Positions 24,001-28,813 are shown, counted from the stretch's first letter. The stretch is 64,000 nt of DNA from JALZMG01 sp963739975 (GCA_963739975.1 CAVUCK010000025.1:62001-126000); one strand, 5' to 3'. Translations and numbers: made by a program. The notes: generated from the letters alone by a model not told the origin.

Positions 24001-25810
24001 CGACCTGGTCGACCACACGCTGAAGGTGACGCTGAAGGGCGCGTCGGTCAGCGTCAGCGTCGACGGCCAGACGGTCCTCGGCCACGGCTTCAACAGCGCC
24101 CTCGTCGATGGTCGCTTCGGCGTCATCACGACCGGCGCGGGCACGTTCGACAACGTGCGGGTGCGCACCAACGACCCCGGCTTCGACGAGTACCAGCCGA
24201 TCGGCGCCCGGATCTCGATCACCGATGCTGTCGTCACGGAGGGCAACACGGGCACGACGAGCGTGGCCCTCACCATCTCGCTGGATGCGGCCGCGGCGGC
24301 GCTGACGACGGTGCAGTGGGTGACCGGGCCGGGTTCGGCGTTGGCCGGAAGCGACTACGTCGCGGCGTCGGGCACGGCGACCTTCGCCGTCGGCCAGAGC
24401 ACCGTCACGATCAACGTGCAGGTGGTCGGCGACACGCTCGTCGAGGCCGATGAGACGTTCACGGTGACACTCTCCAACGCCACGGCGGGAGCGACGATCC
24501 AGGACGGCCTCGGGGTCGTGACGATCGTCAACAACGACTCGGCACCGCCTCCGCCACCGCCGTCCGGTGCGTCGCTCTCCATCGCCGCCCTCACGACGGT
24601 CATCGAGGGCAACAGCGGCGGCGCGTTCGTCACCGTGACGGTGACGCGCAGCGGCAGTACGACCGGTGTGACGACCGTCAACTGGGCGACGACGCCGGGC
24701 ACGGCCACCGCCGGATCCGACTACACGACCGCGTCGGGTTCGCTGTCGTTCGCCGCCGGCCAGACGACGGCGACCCTCAGCGTGCGGGTGCTCGGCGACC
24801 GCACCGACGAGCCGGACGAGGACCTGTTCGTGACGCTTTCGGGGGTGGCGGGGGGATCGATCGCCAACGGGAGCGGCCGCCTGTTGATCGTCGACAACGA
24901 CGGCGCCATGGTGGCGACGGCGCTCGCCGCTGGAGACGTGCCGGCGACGCCGCTCGACGAGGCGGATGCCCTGGCCGCCCTCACCGCGGCCATCCGGCAG
25001 TGGGTGGCCGGCGGCGCCGCTGCGAACGCACTCGGTGCGGTCAACCTCGTGCTGGTCGACCTGCCCGACCGGCAGCTCGCCGACGCCGACGGCACGACCA
25101 TCCGACTCGACCTCGACGCCGCGGGATGGGGCTGGGTCGTCGGCGAGACGAGCTCGACGCGGATCGACCTGCTCACCGTCCTGCTCCACGAGCTCGGCCA
25201 CGTGCTGGGCCACGAGCACACCACCGACGGGCTGATGGTCGGCGAGCTCGGTCCGGGCCAGATCATCGGCGTGGGCTCCTCGTCCGCCGGAACGGCGACA
25301 CCGGCGGCTGACACGACGCTGACTGCGGCGCGGACGTCGGCGCCGGTCGTCATTCCGAGCGGACCGGCCGGGCAGATGGGGCTCGGGTTGGCTGCTGCTC
25401 ATTTGCCCGACGGAGGCCCAGCGGTGCTCGCTGGCGTCGCCCGCACCGCCGGCCCGGAGGGTGGGTCGGTGGGCGAGGAGGGTGCGTCAGGGGACGAGGC
25501 CATGGCGTCGCTGGCGCCGGCCGCAGCGTCCTCCCGGTCATCCGGGATGCCGGCGACGTTGCCGTGCTGCGTCGGCGTCGCCGCCGGCGCCGGCGCCGAC
25601 GTCTCGGTCGGCGTTTCCGACGTCATCCCCGCGCTCGGTCGCGACGGCGGCTCCCAGCTGGCTCCCGGTGCCGTGCTGACGTCACCGCTCGAACCTGGTG
25701 CGGCGCCGTCCTGGCCGCTGTCGATGGTGGGCCTGCTGGCGGTCGCGCTCGCGCTCGCGGCGATCGGACGCCGGCGGCTGGCCGCGGCGGGAGGTGTGGG
25801 CGTGATGTGA
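1..25810 (+). CDS. Giant multidomain repeat surface protein (3' part, five apparent frame breaks)
   Basis: One gene whose 5' end lies outside the window and which stops with TGA at 25808-25810, giving about 8,600 codons here. The coding frame moves 3->1 near 119, 1->2 near 5182, 2->3 near 14322, 3->1 near 15079 and 1->2 near 16768. Each shift equals one extra base, and removing one base restores a continuous protein whose repeats match on both sides. No stop falls inside the corrected frame. Order of parts: beta-strand repeats (to about 8.7 kb and again 9.8-10.8 kb), 'HGF' repeats (8.7-9.8 kb), non-repetitive beta-rich stretch (10.8-13.7 kb), RTX-like and Calx-beta-like parts (13.7-16.4 kb), W-x-x-x-G-F repeats, RTX repeats, two LamG-like domains, two Calx-beta domains, a metzincin-like site and a C-terminal membrane helix. 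The role is inferred: a cell-surface, calcium-binding adhesin or stalk-like protein. The following entries give the individual frame segments. Confidence 0.85.
3..119 (+). CDS. Giant protein segment A (frame 3, partial)
   Basis: Left-most piece of the giant gene, open from the window edge and read in frame 3. It encodes one unit of the beta-strand repeat, with the recurrent pattern E-I-A-N-T-V-R-A followed by V-E-V-I-A-T-S-T-S. The frame then fails: dropping one base of the CC/CCG run at 118-120 joins S-T-S directly to Q-I-R-S-I-A-A in frame 1, which is what every later repeat unit looks like at this point. The start codon and any signal peptide lie outside the window. Confidence 0.7.
121..5182 (+). 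CDS. Giant protein segment B (frame 1): beta-strand repeats
   Basis: About 1,690 codons of low-complexity beta-strand repeats rich in Ala, Gly, Val, Asp and Thr. Two repeat styles are visible. Up to about 2.1 kb, units carry V-G-A-G-S-V-G-V-G-V-A followed by S-I-x-I-N-D/E-I-A. From about 2.9 kb the units are longer and carry R-A-Y-V-G-E-G-V-D-L or R-A-Y-V-R-D-G-V, alternating with V-E-A-F-I-G; successive copies near 3628, 3982, 4354, 4744 and 5106 are spaced about 118-130 residues. This resembles the filamentous-haemagglutinin or beta-solenoid repeats of giant secreted bacterial proteins; the fold is an inference. An Asp/Pro-rich linker (around 2180-2340) interrupts the repeats. The frame is lost near 5182, where dropping one base in GTCGCGCACGG continues as V-A-T-A-T-S-T-A-T in frame 2. 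Confidence 0.8.
5183..14322 (+). CDS. Giant protein segment C (frame 2): repeats, 'HGF' island, beta-rich middle
   Basis: About 3,045 codons. The R-A-Y-[VI]-G/R-D repeats continue (near 5448, 5805, 6168, 6528, 6898) to about 8.6 kb. From about 8.7 to 9.8 kb a different module appears, with H-N-F-A-T-G-D-A-V-Y-F, H-G-F-A-D-N-T-P-V-V-Y and H-G-F-S-D-F-D-A-I-Y-Y, each followed by a hydrophobic 'T-x-R-L' strand. Ala/Asp-rich beta repeats resume to about 10.8 kb. From there to about 13.7 kb the sequence is less repetitive, still beta-rich and acidic, without a fold I recognise. Near 13.8-14.3 kb come D-x-D-x-Y-x-I-W-V and N-D-Q-F-F-V-D-D motifs leading into an RTX-like part. The frame breaks at a GGG run (14321-14323) inside D-G-G-A-G; with one G fewer the protein reads G-Y-D-L-F-Q in frame 3, matching the D-G-G-T-G-F-D motif 730 bases later. 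Confidence 0.8.
14324..15079 (+). CDS. Giant protein segment D (frame 3): RTX-like part
   Basis: About 250 codons in frame 3 between two frame breaks. It encodes G-G-T-G-N-D-E-F-V-V, G-H-D-D-N-D-L-F-I-V and D-G-G-T-G-F-D-K-L-V-V. These follow the G-G-x-G-x-D-x-h pattern of calcium-binding RTX repeats, though irregularly, and are mixed with Asp-rich EF-hand-like loops such as D-T-D-A-D-G-D-G-L-C. The segment ends at a second GGG run (15078-15080): removing one G turns V-L-G-H-R into V-L-G-T-E-F-A-D-D in frame 1, continuing without a stop. The short length and clean joins argue for two point insertions rather than an independent gene. Confidence 0.75.
15081..16767 (+). CDS. Giant protein segment E (frame 1): Calx-beta-like part
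   Basis: About 560 codons. The start continues the RTX-like region (L-E-G-D-D-E-F-F-V, G-L-G-S-D-T-I-N-I). From about 15.43 kb it has the layout of a Calx-beta type domain: a V-R-E-G-G start, S-Y-S-V-R-L-A-A-V-P, a central T-F-T-P-G-D-W-N-T strand and an ending with D-N-D-T-P-G-V. A second such unit with V-T-E-V-T-A-G and many Asp clusters runs to about 16.65 kb. Calx-beta domains bind calcium in surface proteins; this is by analogy only. The frame shifts to 2 near 16768, where dropping one base in ACCGATCAGC gives N-I-T-I-S-G-G-S-T-I-T. Confidence 0.75.
16769..25810 (+). CDS. Giant protein segment F (frame 2): C-terminal domains and membrane anchor
   Basis: About 3,010 uninterrupted codons forming the C-terminal third of the giant protein. 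Order: W-x-x-x-G-F-x-x-G-Q repeats (about 17.0-19.3 kb), RTX nonapeptide blocks (19.7-22.8 kb), two LamG-like units (23.1-24.2 kb), two Calx-beta domains (24.2-24.9 kb), a metzincin-like zinc site (25187-25219), a Ser/Ala/Gly-rich linker and one hydrophobic helix followed by R-R-R-L at the very end. An in-frame ATG at 16895 is inside the repeat pattern and has no promoter or ribosome site upstream, so I treat it as internal. A 60-bp gap with a hairpin separates the gene from the beta-helix lipoprotein. Confidence 0.85.
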   Translation: MSGGSTITRANGSDLGSFVDEGIFATNRIQVRIAGTDYEVVVVAVTDTQLTVSGPALPNGTANGVIISTLSRRAIWTGAATVEAPEQDPFGTWEGWTLVRTDNTGWLADGFLEGQWVEICDQADTCGRFKVQLIRGTNRTKDNELELRFVPDGLDADLLIDFEDSLAAFVDGTFDVVRIAAVAHFDDDNWFEEQEIVLQADVFFRVPISRDGVKVFPASTHGLWKLLGPVAVEGGVTGADRSLTLGLKLPGEADGPLFKIGTQPPESKQIDVLNIFNDGSKENRTGTMTSTTLSGLGLPDDLDFGPSYSSGNPQTFGEPQIFPGGISYGTVQFVDGTFTSDGAKSTIEVLNLMLGIGNDALDIQGTLDPDDAVKLTGTIDISPTATGIDLTRPKPFDWKAQGFLVGQPVEITGFGGLVWTVTGFSDDDLTDTTDNTRMHLSGPVLTAGQITAAPYQTLKQVPVASTVTGGATGGAIVRTDGGNWLTDGFVLGQRVTIDGSGPWTITGLFDDDLDTKFERLLLASGPALAAGGVATRTVRSVVRAVTAGDVPVLATVPITVVGGPYGGFVTRHDVGGSWLDDGFVEGQLVMIQGLTGSWRVRRIDNGGTTLRLERGVELPTIAAQSTRMVFWPGPHGGLTVVHGGGNSQLKINFEMDSTGLDADSGTLRRLDGRSWIDNGFTLGQRVQVGGAGATTWTIVDFVNSPCPFDDPFPGCGLDSTLVLEQVLAGGTVSAGPIPTATNTKRAVHVAEPGTITTTASINVTVQPTGPLGLPTTTLTCVVAGCFGGVGTGGTRFEPGMAVYLSGVAGPFTVVTVTPNALVLQGAALQPTYHIDPNSAAADKKVFTPITLTVWGDDIDRDGGTRLGGDRITVCNLANTEDPCRGPDGTEQIAGPDSPLVVYGDTSQDAVWYGGEPDNVKGHEFGPKPFDPFWKIPEQENEDDEWLFPLANPYDFAGHDVIDASGLFSWITCDAVSCLLPSVGFTAYGGDGDDTIIGSQAGDHLAGGSGDDLILGLRGVDHLYGDGGANVNILTRGLSIESVDHSPAPTLDPRPIDPNSPLDPPIKPGDYTLAPTAAFNRDRMLAGRDEIHGEGGLTYRFGDQVKVVSTDLDSGWPQSAYDDIVFGDHGFIWMDVEDPNEPPTRLQRIQTTRLSEVLGIFSEALQNGDDDTIFGNVGRDVIVAGAGDDMADGDEQDDLVFGDNVTALLRRIGNITSLRFQTLYGGELYTRTDRPLPAGFPGLAPTADTSGVLLANGIARDFRDPDAAPWWAEYTVDYAALHNFPFDDGVAGAGSWGHDYLAGGAHHDLVFGQLGNDIVQGDGSIDSAYTATHHVGASRSPDGCPASEPGGSDPTHAGTCDVVGDLDLIPSFDAAGTDGQDYIEGGGGNDIVLGGLGQDDLVGGSSDFFSLVTPDHRPDGSDLIFGDSGLHSGRNDNGDLVVDPITGNYAVPGARHASDADSIVGDNGRIVRIVGTFGADLCDNTPGNGIHGCDTAAARKYVSFVYDDVYGPDGQIVVRGVTLLDYTPGGPDFRPDRFGLGTSGPCSTSAPETQDGCSELLTVDPGRNDWRFGGWVEIAGNDEVHGGLSDDFIYLGGGNDVAYGDADDDEIIGGWGNDWISGGVGQDAILGDDGRIFASRNRSTGWTVGTDTLLPTNCIGAGTGTCLSEPLNGITAFRPVNTCAETRSVLCGDFLDQYIATPGEVQASVINIAGDLKKMVDLTPHDLAPGPADRPKYDANNSDDVIFGGLGGPILPNYPLVIGHRSNEEPPIGLSRGVAGDFLHGGAGDDAIAGGEAIFNAYTQRYDRTVSPPTLLGNAYRTDWTRPYNPGDLLHFGEDDDAWHDQGPIVNRLGEFALYDEYDPRRTILLNANGTVNKVGTGFQWFLNLFSDEGPQMDGCVSYDPNGTCLSSQLRHSDGSDAIFGDLGNDWMVGGTGQDTMFAGWGNDLLNADDVLTVTAQGQFGDQKGKKIQPSLNDTPDTHPLYQDIAYGGAGLDVLIGNTGGDRLIDWVGEFNSYIVPFSPFGINTVSRQVPPWLYEYLYALSASNGADPTRDEDQNAADPVLESRNGEPHGELGLVTQNDQGLWQDQTGGPSDPQPGNIPGGTRDVIDGADFNDGQFQAFAVDSGVWAVSGGTLRVEAASLGQDAAAVWYHDEYLPVYYELVGRVWIEKPTAGWKANANVIFDYFSPTDFKFAGLDQSINKLVMGYRDASGWHVVAQAVVTGGVRHSQWYDMVVGVNGSTVTVLVNGSSYFTYTFGPRTIDGVAYGLNKGLLGFGSDNSRGLYDSVQLRILPPNLTLDRFEDFADGLAQWLDPETGTWAISANRYSGAATAGLGMSLVDLGRQVAYDAYLELDTIARAGTGRSGLVFDVYSPTDFKYAVIDVVADQVILGHRNAGGWTTDKLVSFALNDLVDHTLKVTLKGASVSVSVDGQTVLGHGFNSALVDGRFGVITTGAGTFDNVRVRTNDPGFDEYQPIGARISITDAVVTEGNTGTTSVALTISLDAAAAALTTVQWVTGPGSALAGSDYVAASGTATFAVGQSTVTINVQVVGDTLVEADETFTVTLSNATAGATIQDGLGVVTIVNNDSAPPPPPPSGASLSIAALTTVIEGNSGGAFVTVTVTRSGSTTGVTTVNWATTPGTATAGSDYTTASGSLSFAAGQTTATLSVRVLGDRTDEPDEDLFVTLSGVAGGSIANGSGRLLIVDNDGAMVATALAAGDVPATPLDEADALAALTAAIRQWVAGGAAANALGAVNLVLVDLPDRQLADADGTTIRLDLDAAGWGWVVGETSSTRIDLLTVLLHELGHVLGHEHTTDGLMVGELGPGQIIGVGSSSAGTATPAADTTLTAARTSAPVVIPSGPAGQMGLGLAAAHLPDGGPAVLAGVARTAGPEGGSVGEEGASGDEAMASLAPAAASSRSSGMPATLPCCVGVAAGAGADVSVGVSDVIPALGRDGGSQLAPGAVLTSPLEPGAAPSWPLSMVGLLAVALALAAIGRRRLAAAGGVGVM
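17000..19330 (+). other. W-x-x-[DNQ]-G-F-x-x-G-Q repeat domain in giant protein
   Basis: At least five copies of one module, at about 17081 (W-L-A-D-G-F-L-E-G-Q), 17960 (W-K-A-Q-G-F-L-V-G-Q), 18215 (W-L-T-D-G-F-V-L-G-Q), 18497 (W-L-D-D-G-F-V-E-G-Q) and 18788 (W-I-D-N-G-F-T-L-G-Q). Each is followed by a short strand of type V-x-I-x-G, then a W-x-[VI] strand, and ends in L-x-L-x-x-G. This is a regular small beta module; I do not recognise a named family. It sits directly upstream of the RTX block. Confidence 0.6.
19720..22820 (+). other. RTX-type calcium-binding nonapeptide region in giant protein
   Basis: Many copies of G-G-x-G-x-D-x-h-x or close variants, for example G-G-D-G-D-D-T-I-I-G near 19730, G-G-G-N-D-I-V-L-G-G near 20935, G-G-G-N-D-V-A-Y-G-D and G-G-W-G-N-D-W-I-S-G-G near 21555-21630, and G-G-A-G-D-D-A-I-A-G-G near 22120. 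Between the blocks lie longer inserts with Cys pairs (C-D-x-x-x-C-L-L-P). RTX repeats bind calcium and fold into a parallel beta-roll after secretion, so the protein is very likely extracellular. Confidence 0.8.
23110..24180 (+). other. Two LamG/lectin-like domains in giant protein
   Basis: Two related units in tandem. Both contain W-x-[IV]-S-x-x-x-[LY], a central F-D-[VY]-[FY]-S-P-T-D-F-K motif (near 23325 and 23878), a G-[YH]-R-[DN]-A-[SG]-G-W strand and a closing V-x-V-x-V-[ND]-G strand. This layout matches concanavalin A-like beta-sandwiches seen in LamG or keto-disaccharide-hydrolase-type domains, which often bind glycans. Carbohydrate binding is an inference. Confidence 0.6.
24210..24905 (+). 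other. Two Calx-beta domains in giant protein
   Basis: Two tandem domains, each with a V-x-E-G-N-[TS]-G start, a G-S-D-Y-[VT]-x-A-S-G middle, V-x-[GV]-D-x-x-x-E-x-D-E near the end and a final N-[ND]-D or D-N-D acidic turn. These are standard Calx-beta features and suggest calcium-stabilised rod-like structure. A short poly-proline linker (near 24545) lies between them. Confidence 0.8.
24910..25265 (+). other. Metzincin-like zinc protease motif in giant protein
   Basis: After the second Calx-beta domain comes a region of about 115 residues with H-E-L-G-H-V-L-G-H-E-H at 25187-25219. This is the full metzincin zinc signature H-E-x-x-H-x-x-G-x-x-H, followed by D-G-L-M, which could supply the Met-turn. 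The upstream strand V-N-L-V-L-V-D-L and the D-L-D-A-A-G-W-G-W segment fit a small matrixin-like domain. The domain is shorter than a typical matrixin catalytic domain, so activity is uncertain. Possible roles are self-processing or cutting an external substrate. Confidence 0.65.
25714..25807 (+). other. C-terminal membrane anchor of giant protein
   Basis: A hydrophobic stretch of about 20 residues (P-L-S-M-V-G-L-L-A-V-A-L and following) is followed by A-I-G-R-R-R-L and a short tail. This resembles a C-terminal transmembrane anchor with a positively charged stop, without a clear LPxTG-type motif. It implies that the bulk of the protein is displayed outside the cell. Confidence 0.65.
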
Positions 25811-25815
25811 GCCAT

Positions 25816-25834
25816 GAGCGGTCACCGACCGCTC
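25816..25834. terminator. Short hairpin after the giant gene
   Basis: An 8-bp perfect inverted repeat (GAGCGGTC / GACCGCTC) with a 3-nt loop, 5 bases after the giant gene's stop codon. No T-run follows. It could be a terminator or a stem in the leader of the next gene. Confidence 0.45.
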
Positions 25835-25870
25835 GTGTCTCATCTCGCGGAGGTGCAGCGACGGCATCGC

Positions 25871-25876
25871 TATGGT
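25871..25876 (+). promoter_or_regulatory. -10 box (TATGGT) of beta-helix lipoprotein gene
   Basis: TATGGT with a CTG codon 7 nt downstream (25884). The annotated ATG at 25872 lies inside the box itself. If the gene follows the leaderless pattern of its neighbours, translation would begin at the CTG. Confidence 0.4.
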
Positions 25877-27776
25877 CGGTGCCCTGAACGTCCGACGCTG
25901 GGCCGCCCTCCTCGCCGCCGCGACGACCGCCGTCGGGTGCTCGTCCGGCGAGCGCTCGGCGCCGACGACCCCGTCGCCGCAGTCGCCGACCGAGGCCTCG
26001 TGTCGCGCTGCAGCCCGCTCCGTCGTCGAGCCGGCCCAGGCGATGATCGACGAGTACCGGTCCATGACGGTGGAGGAGTTCAACGCGCTCACGCCGCCGC
26101 CGGATCTCGCTGCGCTGCAGGAGGAGCTCCGACAGCGGGCCGCGGACGTGGTCGCCGACGGGTGCGTCCCTGCGTTCGTCGAGCAGGAGGTGTTGGCGGC
26201 GGTGGACGACCTGTCGGGCGAAGGAGAGGTCGGCGCAGCGCTGGCCGCGGCGCTGCGGGGGGACGAGGACGCCGCGGCGCGGCCGCCGAGGGACGCTGAG
26301 CCGTCGCAGGTGACCGTCGCCCCTGGCGATGACGTGGTCGCCGTCCTCGAACGAGTGGGTGCCGGGTCGACGGTGACCGTGGCGGCAGGAAGCTACGACA
26401 TCGATCGCACGATCGTCATCGACGTCGGGCTCGAACTGATCGGCGAGGGCCGCGACGAGACCGTGCTGGCGTCGACGGCCGAGGGCGTGGCGCTGGCGTT
26501 CATCGGGCCCGGCGAGCTATCCGTCAGCGATGTCACGCTGCGTCACGACGGGGAGGCGCCGGCGTCTGTGGTGCTGGCGATCGTCGGCGGGCTGACACTG
26601 CGCGACGTCACCATCAGCGGCGGCATCGCCGGGGCCGACGGCGGTCACGGTGTGGTCTTCGCGTTCGAGGACGTGGACGGACTGCCGAGCCGCACCGCGG
26701 CGCAACGCGCCGGCGAGCTGATCGTCGAGGATTCGTCGATCGTCGACAACGAGGCCGCCGGCATGGTCCTGTCGGGGAACGCCGCCCCCGTCGTCGCCAG
26801 GTCGACGATCGCCGGGAACGGCACGTGTGGTGTGTGCTACACGGATCAGTCGGCCGGGACGCTGAGCAGTGGCATCGTCGAGGACAACGGCGAGGTCGGG
26901 ATCCAGATCAGCGGCACGAGCGGACCGGTGATCGAGGCGACGACCGTTCGCCGGCACCGGGTGGGCGTGCTGGCGGCCGACGAGGCAGCGGCGACGGTGA
27001 CGGCGAGCACGTTCGAGGACAACGAGCTCGCCGTGCAGGCGGTCGGGACGGCCCGCACCGAGGTCGTGGACAACGTCGTGCTGGCCGCAGCTGGGGCCGG
27101 GATCAGCTTTCGCGAGTCGAGCTCGGGGACGGTGCGCGGCAACCAGGTGACCGATGCGGTGAACGTCGCCATCGAGGTGGCCGACGACGCGGCGCCGATC
27201 GTCGACCTGAACACCGTGCAGGGCGGCGCGGGAGCGGGGATCAGCTTCACGGGCGCGACGGCCAGTTCGGCGACGGGCAACCTGATCGTCGGGCGCAGTG
27301 TCGGCATCCAGGTCGGCGGGTCGGCGACGCCCACGCTGGACGCCAACACGGTGCGCGACAGCGGGAACGTCGGCGTGCTCCTCGCCGAGCAGTCCGCGGC
27401 GACGGTCGCCAACAACGTCGTGACCGGCAGCGTTCAGGCCGCCGCGCAGGTGACGGGGACGTCGCACCCGCAGCTGTCAGGCAACGAGCTGAGCGGCGGG
27501 GAAGTCGGGCTGGCCTACTTCGAGGGCGCCGGTGGAACGGCCGCCTACAACCGCTTCAGCGGTCAGCGCATCGGGATCCAGGTGACGGGCACGGCGGCGC
27601 CACAGCTGCTCGCCAACGCGCTGGAGCAGTCGGAGGTCACCGCCGTCGCCTTCGCCGAGACGGCCGGTGGCAGCGCCGAGGGGAACCGCTGCGCGCCGCC
27701 AGGCGGCATCGCCATCGCCGCGACGGCGACCCCGCAGATCGGCCAGAACGACTGCCCGATCCTCCGCCAACCGTGA
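25872..27776 (+). CDS. Right-handed beta-helix lipoprotein
   Basis: 634 aa from the ATG. The N-terminus has basic residues, a hydrophobic stretch and a lipobox ending A-V-G-C, so it is probably a lipoprotein. Residues about 45-130 form an acidic helical part. From about residue 150 to the end come repeated turns of G-[VI]-x-[VIL] with N-x-[VI]-x-[GN] asparagine ladders (such as G-N-L-I-V-G-R-S-V-G-I-Q-V). These are PbH1-type repeats of a parallel beta-helix, as in NosD or pectate-lyase-like carbohydrate proteins. A DUF1565-type T-V-x-V-A-A-G-S-Y start is seen near residue 170. No catalytic residues can be assigned. It follows the giant surface gene by 61 bp and may act at the same surface. 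The start could be CTG at 25884 (see the -10 box). Confidence 0.85.
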   Translation: MVGALNVRRWAALLAAATTAVGCSSGERSAPTTPSPQSPTEASCRAAARSVVEPAQAMIDEYRSMTVEEFNALTPPPDLAALQEELRQRAADVVADGCVPAFVEQEVLAAVDDLSGEGEVGAALAAALRGDEDAAARPPRDAEPSQVTVAPGDDVVAVLERVGAGSTVTVAAGSYDIDRTIVIDVGLELIGEGRDETVLASTAEGVALAFIGPGELSVSDVTLRHDGEAPASVVLAIVGGLTLRDVTISGGIAGADGGHGVVFAFEDVDGLPSRTAAQRAGELIVEDSSIVDNEAAGMVLSGNAAPVVARSTIAGNGTCGVCYTDQSAGTLSSGIVEDNGEVGIQISGTSGPVIEATTVRRHRVGVLAADEAAATVTASTFEDNELAVQAVGTARTEVVDNVVLAAAGAGISFRESSSGTVRGNQVTDAVNVAIEVADDAAPIVDLNTVQGGAGAGISFTGATASSATGNLIVGRSVGIQVGGSATPTLDANTVRDSGNVGVLLAEQSAATVANNVVTGSVQAAAQVTGTSHPQLSGNELSGGEVGLAYFEGAGGTAAYNRFSGQRIGIQVTGTAAPQLLANALEQSEVTAVAFAETAGGSAEGNRCAPPGGIAIAATATPQIGQNDCPILRQP

Positions 27777-27787
27777 CGATCGACAAT

Positions 27788-27857
27788 CTGGGCGCGGACG
27801 TTCCCAATCGATCATCTGGGCGCGGACGTTCCCGATCTTGGGAACCTCCGCGCCCAG
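27788..27857. terminator. Repeat-family hairpin between convergent genes (copy 1)
   Basis: Two direct copies of CTGGGCGCGGACGTTCCC (27788 and 27816), with an inverted copy at 27840-27857. The second copy and the inverted copy form a stem of 17 of 18 pairs with a 6-nt loop. It lies between the convergent lipoprotein and haemoglobin genes, where a two-way terminator is expected. The same element is found near 44.5 kb. Confidence 0.7.
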
Positions 27858-27877
27858 AAGGCGAACCTGCGCCCGTT

Positions 27878-28354
27878 CTAGGTCGGCGGGTTGGGGGTGA
27901 ACGGCGGGGCGACGCCCCATCCCCATCGCGGGACGGGCGCTGCTTCGACGGGTTGGGCGTGCTCCTGGGAGTTGTGCATGGCCAGGCGGGTGCCCCACTC
28001 GAGGTATCCGACGAGCGCGGCGCGGAACTCTGGATCGTCAGGAAGGTCGGCATCGTCGGCGGCCAGGCTCATCGTCGTCGCGAACCGGAGCCGCTGTTCG
28101 GGGGTGATCCGCAGGTTGCGATGATGATCGAGCATCCGGGCGTAGCCGCCCAGCCGTGCGGTGTAGCCGGCGGGGCCGCCCAGCACCTCGGCCCACCACA
28201 ACACGACGTTCGCTCGGTGCTCTTCGCTGACCCCGCCGGGGAAGAAGGCGCTGAGCAGATCGTCCTGCTCGACGCGGTCGTAGAAGGCCCCGATCAGCCG
28301 ACCGACGGCCGGCGCGCCGCCGGCCCAGTCGTACAGGGTCGGCGTGTCGGTCAC
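27878..28354 (-). CDS. glbO: Group II truncated haemoglobin
   Basis: 158 aa from the GTG at 28354, which lies 7 nt after a TACCGT box; an upstream GTG at 28363 overlaps that box. The globin core starts with T-L-Y-D-W-A-G-G and A-F-Y-D-R-V-E and continues with F-F-P-G-G-V, W-W-A-E-V-L-G-G-P and M-L-D-H-H-R-N-L, which holds the likely proximal His. The C-terminal L-E-W-G-T-R-L-A-M-H-N-S-Q is typical of trHb group II. The position usually filled by Trp in R-x-x-W appears to be Phe here (R-L-R-F). Such proteins bind O2 and NO and protect against oxidative or nitrosative stress. The C-terminal tail after S-Q-E-H is Pro-rich. Confidence 0.88.
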   Translation of the reverse strand: MTDTPTLYDWAGGAPAVGRLIGAFYDRVEQDDLLSAFFPGGVSEEHRANVVLWWAEVLGGPAGYTARLGGYARMLDHHRNLRITPEQRLRFATTMSLAADDADLPDDPEFRAALVGYLEWGTRLAMHNSQEHAQPVEAAPVPRWGWGVAPPFTPNPPT

Positions 28355-28361
28355 GGCGGGC

Positions 28362-28367
28362 ACGGTA
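28362..28367 (-). promoter_or_regulatory. -10 box (TACCGT) of glbO
   Basis: TACCGT on the minus strand, 7 nt before the GTG start at 28354. The spacing implies a leaderless or nearly leaderless transcript. Confidence 0.5.
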
Positions 28368-28454
28368 CCGACGGACGACCTGGCCCGGCGGACGGGTGGG
28401 GGAGTGAGGTCATGACGGCAGCGACGATGTCGTCGTCAGGAAGCGCCCCCAGCG

Positions 28455-28685
28455 TCACTCATCCAGGTCGGAGTCCAGCTCGCGATCGGCGACGGCCCGC
28501 CGCAGCAATCCGACGAACATCGCCTCAACCCCCGCCAGCTGCTCGGCGACCTGGTCGGGCGAATCACCCGGTTCGAGCACGTCGTCCCCACCCGCGAGTG
28601 AGTCGCCCAGAGCGGTCGAGGAGCTCGTCGGCCCGATGGTTTGAACGGTCAGCGGGGGCTGCGGAGATCCGCTGCGTGGACTCAC
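28455..28685 (-). CDS. Possible small protein (76 aa), unrecognised
   Basis: The 459-bp gap between glbO and the LuxR-type gene holds this open frame from GTG 28685. The C-terminal half (V-A-E-Q-L-A-G-V-E-A-M-F-V-G-L-L-R-R and following) looks like an amphipathic helix, and the tail is acidic. It vaguely recalls the C-terminal helix of TetR regulators, so it may be a remnant. No ribosome site or -10 box is evident. Apart from this I see nothing in the gap. Confidence 0.25.
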   Translation of the reverse strand: MSPRSGSPQPPLTVQTIGPTSSSTALGDSLAGGDDVLEPGDSPDQVAEQLAGVEAMFVGLLRRAVADRELDSDLDE

Positions 28686-28801
28686 CGTTCGAGCCGGCCG
28701 AACTGGGCGCGATTCTCCCCAGGCGCTGGCGAGATCGCCGCCCAGATCCGGCGCCCGCGGTGAGCTGCGATGACGCGGCGATCGCCCTCGACGTCGCCTT
28801 C

Positions 28802-28807
28802 TATGAT
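28802..28807 (+). promoter_or_regulatory. -10 box (TATGAT) of LuxR-type regulator
   Basis: TATGAT, 6 nt before the GTG at 28814. It is a near-consensus -10 hexamer placed for a leaderless transcript; no clear -35 box is seen. Confidence 0.55.
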
Positions 28808-28813
28808 CGGCCT

